DNA from: Rhabditoides inermis
Taxonomy: Eukaryota; Nematoda; Chromadorea; Rhabditida; Rhabditidae
Length of the DNA stretch: 64,000 nucleotides
Assembly: GCA_963966185.1 (NCBI GenBank)
Contig: CAWZYM010000006.1
Coordinates: forward strand, 652,001-716,000
Direction of reading: 5' to 3'
A program made the position numbers and the translations under genes. Under the pieces are notes generated by a model. It did not search any database, was not told where the DNA came from, and saw only the letters and a program-made list of their open reading frames with translations. Shown here piece by piece: positions 57,693 to 64,000 of this stretch. Every line of letters begins with the position of its first letter. The stretch's first letter is position 1.

Positions 57693-58765
57693 CTCTTTCT
57701 CTCTCTCCCTCTCTCTCCCTCTCTCTCTTTCTCTCTCTCCCACCTGATAATACTTCCACTGTGTCTTATGCTTGCTGAGATAATCAAAACACTTGTAGAG
57801 TCCATTGAGAATTTCGTACCCAGCCCATTTGACGTCTCCAATATCCTGGTGCATTGTGTACGGTTGTGCGGCACTAAATAACGTGAATACTTACTATGAT
57901 GTGAATATTCAGGTAGCAGTCTCCGAGGGAATGCATGAGAGACTTGAAATTCGGCGACGCGTTGCCACTGACCTGTATGATTCTGTAAACTAACAACAAA
58001 TCACTACTTACCGCTAAACAGTACTCGTTTTGCGGATGGTAGAAAGACGACATCATAAGAAGAACCTATATCATAGTTGTGACGTCATAAACATATTATG
58101 ACGTCACAACCTGTAAGGGACTGGTATATACAAGAAGTCCGTATGCGAGAGGATAGTCTGCTTCCTCTTGAGAAAGTGGTCGATCATTGAAGTTGAACAT
58201 TGATTGGTACGACGCACATCTAAACTTTTTTGTCATTAACATATGTCATATGTCTTTTATGTTTCATGTTACCTGTTTTCAGCTGTCAATAGATCCTGTT
58301 CGATTGTCGCATACCGGAAAACACCATATCGATGAGTTGAGATCGCTTGAGAATCCAGGGATTTGATTCCTGTAGGGCTTTCATCAAAACTTGAAAACTG
58401 ATAAACCTCACCTTCACAATCCACGTTGATGTTATCAAGAAGATTTATTGAAAAGTTAGTGATATTTCCAGCAATCTCATATTGATAAATGTAACCATAA
58501 ATGCTTCTGAAGATGGCAAAAATAGAGAAATTGGAATTAGGGAACACTCACTCTTGATCAATAATGATATAAAGTAAAGTGATAGTACATAAGAGAGCAA
58601 CTACAATACGCCAGTTGAATTTCTGAAACACTTTTAATCAATCGTTAAATCAATCGTTTCTCCGGAATAGTTATAATCTGAATATGACAACACAATCATG
58701 ATGATAGGTCATACGTTCAGTGAAACATTTTATGTTGTTGAAACGTGTTATTTGAGACTCACCAT
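54601..58765 (-). CDS. GT14 core-2/I-branching glycosyltransferase A
   Basis: Fourteen exons join to 457 aa: 58763-58765, 58552-58622, 58273-58506, 58111-58219, 58012-58065, 57895-57972, 57744-57845, 57520-57645, 57101-57177, 56794-56888, 55806-55893, 55080-55162, 54813-54940, 54601-54726. It is a type II Golgi protein with a signal-anchor at about residues 4-21 (RIVVALLCTITLLYIII). Family blocks in order: ADYPLAYGLLVY, SSFYHPQNEYCLAV, VKWAGYEILNGLYKC, LSGVDVPLRTNLEMVR, DEAFWGTVLGN, ISRYQQW, CVFGVESV, QPHFVAHKLYIDYQPAALFC. GT14 enzymes add beta-1,6-GlcNAc branches, but nematode members vary in acceptor. The first coding exon is just ATG. A tandem paralogue lies upstream. One acceptor (56889) is the end of a repeat element. 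Confidence 0.9.
56889..57040 (-). mobile_element. Acceptor-carrying TIR element in GT14-A
   Basis: On the minus strand it ends TTTGAAGAGACTGACCGCTACTTCAG exactly at the exon that starts at 56888, so the element end is the 3' splice site. The other end is degenerate (AGGGTGGTTAGACAG near 57030). The inside has AGTAGTTTGGAGGC-like units. It shares 17 identical bases before the exon with the receptor 1 intron at 18541. Confidence 0.75.
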
Positions 58766-59343
58766 TTGTCCTACTATCCTACATAAACACTAACTCGTCA
58801 GAATCGCGCTGAAAATGATAATGGAAACAAACTGATTCCGGTCGGACATAACGCAAGCATTGTAAATGAGAGTTGTAAATGATGCGTAAACGCGCTGGTC
58901 CAGAGAGGTTGCCCTAGAGAGAGGTGATAAGAAGACGCATCGATTTATTATCAGTTAGTGCAAACATGAGTGGTCAGAGACCGGCGTTATCACGCAATAA
59001 GTAATTACCTATCTATATCATATGGAATATTTAAGTTCAACAAGTGTGTTGTTACAGAACATTCTAGACAATCCACTGTTGCGTCACTGAAGTCCACATA
59101 CCTAAAGAGATTTCGATCATCGTTCACAAAATATGTTTATGTTCGCCGAAAAACAAAACAATGTCACAAACAGAATCCATGATCAAATCGTGGTCGTTGG
59201 TTGATTGGAAAGGGTGTGAATGAAATTCTACATAATCGTTTATAGGGGGAAATGTACAAACATGACAAGATAGGAGAAATACAACAACACAAATTCAAAA
59301 GAGGAACCACTGTTGGGAAGCGGCATATATTTACATTTCATTT
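58766..59343. other. Spacer between GT14-A and GT14-B
   Basis: A 578-bp gap between two minus-strand paralogues. No exon or clear poly(A) signal was found. Plain AT-rich sequence. Confidence 0.4.
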
Positions 59344-62080
59344 TCACAGTATCCACTCAGGATGGGTGAGCTTGTCATAGGACACTCCTCGCGATAGTTC
59401 GACCTGCGGGAGAGTGGAGTAGATAGTGGCATCGAAGTCCACTGGAGACAGCGAGCGTCGCTTGTGCTCCTGAATTACATCATCATACTGAACTATCAAA
59501 CTTCCAATAACTGTTATATCAGTAGCATGTAAATTATGAGGAAAGAGAGAGAGAGAGGGGGGGGTTGAGGAAGGGATGCTACCTTGAGCATGCATATGAA
59601 CGCGGCGGGTTGGTAGTCGATGTACAGCTTGTGTGCCACTAGATGAGGCTGGCGCAGGAGGATCGGAACGGATTCAACCCCGAATGCGCACGAGGCAGAG
59701 ACAAGCTTGCCTGTCGAATAAAGGAGTTATATATAATATCTACCTCGTTTGCAGCTCGGAATACCCTCTAACCATCTAACTCTATTGTATTCCCCCGAGA
59801 GCTGACTCTCCGTCTTCCAATCATCTACCCCACAGCGAGCGGCTTATTGAGAGAATCGAATTATAGAAAACCGTTTTGTCCACAATTGTGACTTGTGTTC
59901 GTCACGATTCCTCATTTATTCATACGAAATACAATAAAAAAAGGAAGCCGCGGTTTGAAAGCAGCCAAATTTGTTTACTTTTTTCATACCGTTTGACACT
60001 GCTCATTTTGCTGTATTGAACTGTTTCTCCAAACGTACACGGTAAAAAAAACTTATAAACTTATAATCCCCCAGCCCCCCAGGGCCCCAGAGAAACGACA
60101 GCCTCACCGAAACACGGTCGTTCCCACTGCTGGTAGCGCGAGACGTAGTACCGCCAGCGCGGGTGGAGGTTCTCTGCGAGCACGCGGCTACAAAGAGTGG
60201 AAAGAATCGGAACATCACTACATCACTCAGTCGCTTCTAAAATGAAAGCGAAAATGATGTACTAGTGATAAAAAGAAATTGTCTGCGAGTACGCGGCTGG
60301 AAAATAGGAACATCACTGGGTTTCTGAAAGGCTGGAAAGTGACTATAGTTCTATGTTCGCAATAAATGGCGCGCGGTGGGGTAGATCAGAGGAAGACGGA
60401 GAGTCAGCGCTCGGCAATAGCGCGCAAAACAAGAGAGGCAGACGGTTACGTATTTCGAACTGCAAGCGAGCTGGATCGAAAACTATCGCTCTGGCGCAGG
60501 CTATAAACGCAAGTGAGCGTAAAACTCCTGACACCCCGTTTTTTTCTAGAATAAAATAACGAAAAGGAGCGTGGGTTCCAGGTGAGTTCAAATTGTGTGA
60601 GGATATGAATATCTCCACCCACCTCTTTTTCTGACCATCTCGTGGATGGGCCTTTTTGTATCGCAGGAACTCGTGCGCGTCGAATCCACCAGGAACTGCC
60701 AGCTCTGATAACAATATAACAAAACTGGTAATCATAATACAGAATATAATCATACACATAGTTTTATGCTCTCAATTAGTTGCGCGCGGTGGGGTAGATC
60801 AGAGGAAGACGGAGAGTCAGCTCTCGGCAACAGCGCGCAAAACAAGAGAGGCAGACGGTTATGGCACCGTACTTCGAACTGCAAGCGAGGTGGATCGAAA
60901 AATATCGCTGTGGCGCGGGCTATAAATGTTTTATGCAATAATTCGCCAGAAAGACGGTGATTCAGCGAGCAAAACAATATGGTCAGGATAGAAACAAAGT
61001 TTCCGAGGGTACTCAGGTAAACGTAAATGCCATAGAAGAAATAGGAAACAGAGAACCTGGTACGGTACATACTATCGCTCTGGTAAATGTCATGAAGGTA
61101 AAAGGAGGTATCCTCCCGATTTAAGAGACTCACTCCGTGGAGGGAGTCAAAAAAAGGTGAATGCCGTGAAAAAAATAGCAAGCAGAAAAAAAGATGTGAA
61201 CCCACGTTGCGGGTTGCCGAGCGCGCTGGCCCAGAACGACTCGTCCGGTATGTATGTGCCATCCAGAAACGAGAGCAGACCGCGAGCCTCTGGAGAGTTA
61301 CTGGAAATTGGGAAAGCATAGTAAATGTATAAGTAGTGTATGTGTACGTATATGTATGCAATACATGATATACACATACATATGTAGTATAGCAAACTAA
61401 TCTACGACATCCGGCGCAAAATGTGCAAATAGCAAATAGCAGAAAAACCAAAGACGTTATTGTGATAATACAGATCATGTGTGAGGTGGGGTAAAACAGG
61501 ATGAGTTACTACCGCGCCTTGCTCAAGGGTACTGGCGGAGACAAATCCAAGGTTGCGTTGAATTATGTCAATATTCAAAACGTCGAATTCTCACGCGATC
61601 TTTTCGGCGGCCTGTCGTGGTACGAGGGCGGAAAGGGATGACTTGAACAGGGGCAACGGCGAGTCGCTTATCTGAAAAACACGAACCCATCACTACGAAC
61701 TTTTTTTTCACTATGCTATTTCAAAAAATATTTGGTGTAAAGACAGTCGGAGAGGCGCTGATTTGGAATTGGTCTCTACGATTTTTCTTTTCTTTTCTAG
61801 TTTTTGTTATCACATATTTGGTGTACAGATCAGGTCACATCTGTCTTTGATTCTGGAAACAAATACTTGAGTACTTGTACAGGTATGCATTCAATGAGGC
61901 AATCATGAGAATACAGAAGACTATACTCACGTTCTTCTTGCGTAGTCTCGCCAGTTGGAAGTCTTTCACTTCCATGTTCACAGCGCCGTGCATTGCTTTG
62001 AAGATACGGACCATCTCGAGATTCGTGCGCAGCGGAACGTCCACTCCGGAGAGGTACTGTAATTTGTAGATTTCTCTCTA

Positions 62081-62112
<32 letters not shown>

Positions 62113-62193
62113 CCCTCTCTCTCTCCCCCCTCTCTCTCTCTCTCTCACCTCTCTCTCTCTCTCTCTCTCCCTCTCTCCCTCTCTCTCTCTCTC

Positions 62194-62227
<34 letters not shown>

Positions 62228-63427
62228 AATCTCGCCTGGAAATACTTCCATTCGGTCCGGAGAGTCGCCAGAAACTCTAGGCACTTGTACACAGAGTGAA
62301 TGATCTCGTATCCTCCCCATTTCACCTCGCCCACATGCTGAGAAAAATGACGTCATAACTTTATGAGATGACGTCATAGCTTTATAAGATGACGTCATAA
62401 CTTTATGAGATGACGTCATAACTTTATAAGATAACGTCATAACTTTATGAGATGACGTCATAACTTTATGAGATGACGTCATAATTTTATAAGATGACGT
62501 CATAACTTTATAAGATGACGTCATAGCTTTGTAAGATGACGTCATAACTTTATAAGATGACGTCATGACTTTATAAGATGACGTCATAGTACGTACAATC
62601 AGGACCTACCATGACGTGGATATTCGGATAGCACTCTGCGAGGCTGTCCATCAGAACTTTGAACTCGGCATTTGCGTTTTTCGAAACGGCTATGCAGAAT
62701 TCGTTTTGCGGCTGGTAGAACGAGGCGAGCATCATTGTCACCTGAGTGTGACAAAGTGACAATGACAGAGTGAGACTGACATTGACAGAATGACAGAGTG
62801 ACATAACCGACTGACAAAGGGACACTGACAGACCAACATACCTGCACAGCATTCTTGTAAGCTAGAACCCCGTACGCGAGTGGATAGTCTGCTTCCTCTT
62901 TTGACATGGGATAAGTGGCGAAGCCAAACATGTAGCGATACAATGCACATCTGAACGGTGGAGTTTCACGTTTTCAAATCCCTCTCACTTGTCGGTCGAA
63001 TTCAATAACGTCTCCTCGACACTATCATAGTCAAAAGTGAAATTCGCTCCCGTAGACAATGCATTTTCGTCGAGATTTTTGATTCCTGAACAGTTCATCT
63101 GTGACCAAAACAAACCAAAAATGGACACCTTCACAGTCAATCGTCAAACTATCGAGGATGTTCTGCGGTTGCTCGAATAATCTTATCAGTGAACTTGATA
63201 TTGAGTTAGAACTGCAATCGTCTTCGAACAATGACATAGATTTCTTAATTACTCACACGTCTTTCAATGATATATTAAATACCGTAACATACGTGAAAAA
63301 AACGAACGAGATCACGACTTTATTATCGAGTAAGCGCAACACATGCAAGCGCTGAAATGTATTGAAGTTGACCCCTCTCTCCCATTCCCTCTCTCTCTCT
63401 CTTTCTACCAACAGCACTCACCACCAT
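59344..63427 (-). CDS. GT14 core-2/I-branching glycosyltransferase B
   Basis: Fourteen exons join to 445 aa: 63422-63427, 63257-63351, 63129-63211, 62989-63085, 62842-62950, 62610-62741, 62236-62337, 61931-62056, 61595-61671, 61206-61300, 60623-60704, 60108-60187, 59583-59710, 59344-59469. It is a type II membrane protein (KVVISFVFFTYVTVF anchor). Blocks match GT14-A: ADYPLAYGVLAY, SFYQPQNEFCIAV, VKWGGYEIIHSVYKC, LSGVDVPLRTNLEMVR, DESFWASALGN, VSRYQQW, QPHLVAHKLYIDYQPAAFIC, LPQVELSRGVSYDKLTHPEW. Most splice positions agree with GT14-A, but B lacks the intron at 57973-58011 of A. The intron after 62236 starts with GC. The tiny first exon (ATG GTG) is inferred from phase and from the ATG-only exon of A. 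One intron is a CRE-like array. Confidence 0.88.
60353..60930 (-). repeat. Two copies of a dispersed 160-bp repeat in GT14-B
   Basis: The copies at 60353-60515 and 60765-60930 share GCGCGGTGGGGTAGATCAGA, the block GGAGAGTCAGC and a final GGCTATAAA. Both lie in consecutive introns of GT14-B. A partial copy is at 59786-59850 in the next intron, and an inverted copy in EFL1 at 14590-14750. Confidence 0.85.
62234..62235 (-). other. GC-AG intron in GT14-B
   Basis: On the minus strand the exon ends TATTTCCAG and continues GCGAGATTT. The paralogue has TATTATCAG followed by GTGGGA at the same place. The next exon (YLSGVDV) starts after TTACAG in the same phase, so the donor has changed from GT to GC. 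Confidence 0.7.
62347..62590. repeat. 21-bp array of twelve CRE-like TGACGTCA boxes
   Basis: The unit GATGACGTCATAACTTTATAA is repeated twelve times. TGACGTCA starts at 62348, 62369, 62390, 62411, 62432 (TAACGTCA, one change), 62453, 62474, 62495, 62516, 62537, 62558 and 62579, always 21 bp apart. It fills most of the GT14-B intron 62338-62609. The ACGTCA palindrome is the binding site of CREB/ATF bZIP factors. The Met-Thr-Ser-Ser-Tyr-Lys frame across it is a repeat artefact. Confidence 0.95.
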
Positions 63428-63954
63428 AGTTGCAAATCATATAAAATATATGTATTTGAGAAGAGCGATGCTAGCTACTTGTCAATTGTGGCGAATATAG
63501 AGTCACGGGGATCGATTGTTGTCGGAAACATATATTGGTGCTACGCCGTCGGCAATCAAATACTTTACAATTTTGCTGTAGTTGCCGCTGCGATTTGAAA
63601 ATTTGGTTGCAGTTGCCCGGATATACACATGACAATATGACATGTGCTATGAACTGTCGCGCATATTTCAACATGTTTCTAGGGACATAAAAAGGAAAGA
63701 GATTCAAGCATCTCACCGGGGCAGCGACAGAAAAAAAACGTCCCTCATTCGAACAAACATGAAATGCGCAATAAGAGAGACAGTTGCTACAAATTTTTCA
63801 AGTTTGGACTAACAGAACCGAAAAGTTCGCGAGAGATTGAAATGAAAATTCTTCATCAATTTTATACGCAATAACCAAACAATTGAAAACAATGTATTCA
63901 TAATCTAACAAAACAACACTGTAACAATAACAACAAAACCAAAACCAGCACTGC
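63428..63954. other. Upstream region of GT14-B
   Basis: This AT-rich sequence has no recognised exon. It lies between the GT14-B start and the end of the next minus-strand gene. A promoter or spliced-leader site may be here, but none stands out. Confidence 0.35.
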
Positions 63955-64000
63955 TCACTCGGCGAAGATCATCTTCATGAGCTCGTCGTCCGCCCCTCCT
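63955..64000 (-). CDS. C-terminal end of an unidentified gene (cut by window edge)
   Basis: On the minus strand the frame GGADDELMKMIFAE ends in TGA at 63955-63957. The codon use and acidic/hydrophobic ending look like a real C-terminus, and the gene would be next in line with the GT14 pair. Fourteen residues are too few to name it. Confidence 0.45.
   Translation of the reverse strand, partial: GGADDELMKMIFAE

Noticed and set aside
62225..62587. 120-aa frame with repeated Met-Thr-Ser-Ser-Tyr-Lys
   Set aside because: Translation of the 21-bp CRE array. The unit length is a multiple of three, so the frame stays open by arithmetic.
62347..62590. CRISPR-like array
   Set aside because: The repeats are directly abutting 21-bp units with no unique spacers, in a eukaryotic intron.

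Overview
This window reads as nuclear DNA of an intron-rich nematode, probably a rhabditid or diplogastrid-type worm. Exons average about 90 bp, introns run from 39 bp to 2.9 kb, and coding exons had to be assembled by splicing. The recognisable genes are nematode-like: a POP-1/TCF with C-clamp, two HNF4-type nuclear receptors, a monofunctional PHM, and GT14 core-2/I-branching enzymes. Several starts follow a TTTTCAG-like acceptor, which fits spliced-leader trans-splicing. No species is named because nothing in the sequence fixes one. All gene models were joined by eye. Each complete model keeps frame at every junction and sums to a whole number of codons.

Layout. Plus strand: TMEM98-like membrane protein (510-4926) and the ribosome-maturation GTPase EFL1 (5820-16153), only about 120 bp apart between poly(A) signal and next gene, as in an operon. 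Then come two tandem HNF4-type nuclear receptors (17671-22810 and 23337-30449). Minus strand: pop-1/TCF (31067-35951), convergent with the second receptor. Plus strand: a divergent voltage-gated Ca2+ channel beta subunit (about 39847-44706) and peptidylglycine alpha-hydroxylating monooxygenase (45532-54123). Minus strand: two tandem GT14 glycosyltransferase paralogues (54601-58765 and 59344-63427), then the last codons of another gene at the edge (63955-64000). No rRNA, tRNA, CRISPR array or prokaryotic feature was seen.

The genes do not form one pathway. Gene regulation (two receptors, TCF), secretory-pathway enzymes (PHM, GT14 pair), ribosome assembly (EFL1) and excitability (beta subunit) lie side by side.

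The most unusual content is in the introns. (1) A short terminal-inverted-repeat element family occurs at six places. One of its ends, ACTGACCGCTACTTCAG, is itself the 3' splice site of exons in two unrelated genes. (2) Many introns carry degenerate copies of their own exon edge together with the splice site (decoy splice sites), in nearly every gene. (3) A GT14 intron holds twelve CRE-like TGACGTCA boxes at an exact 21-bp period. (4) A 1.7-kb foldback transposon sits beside an intact tandem copy of its own target site. (5) A 1.7-kb (GAGAGAAM)n satellite with higher-order structure lies next to a foldback MITE in one PHM intron.
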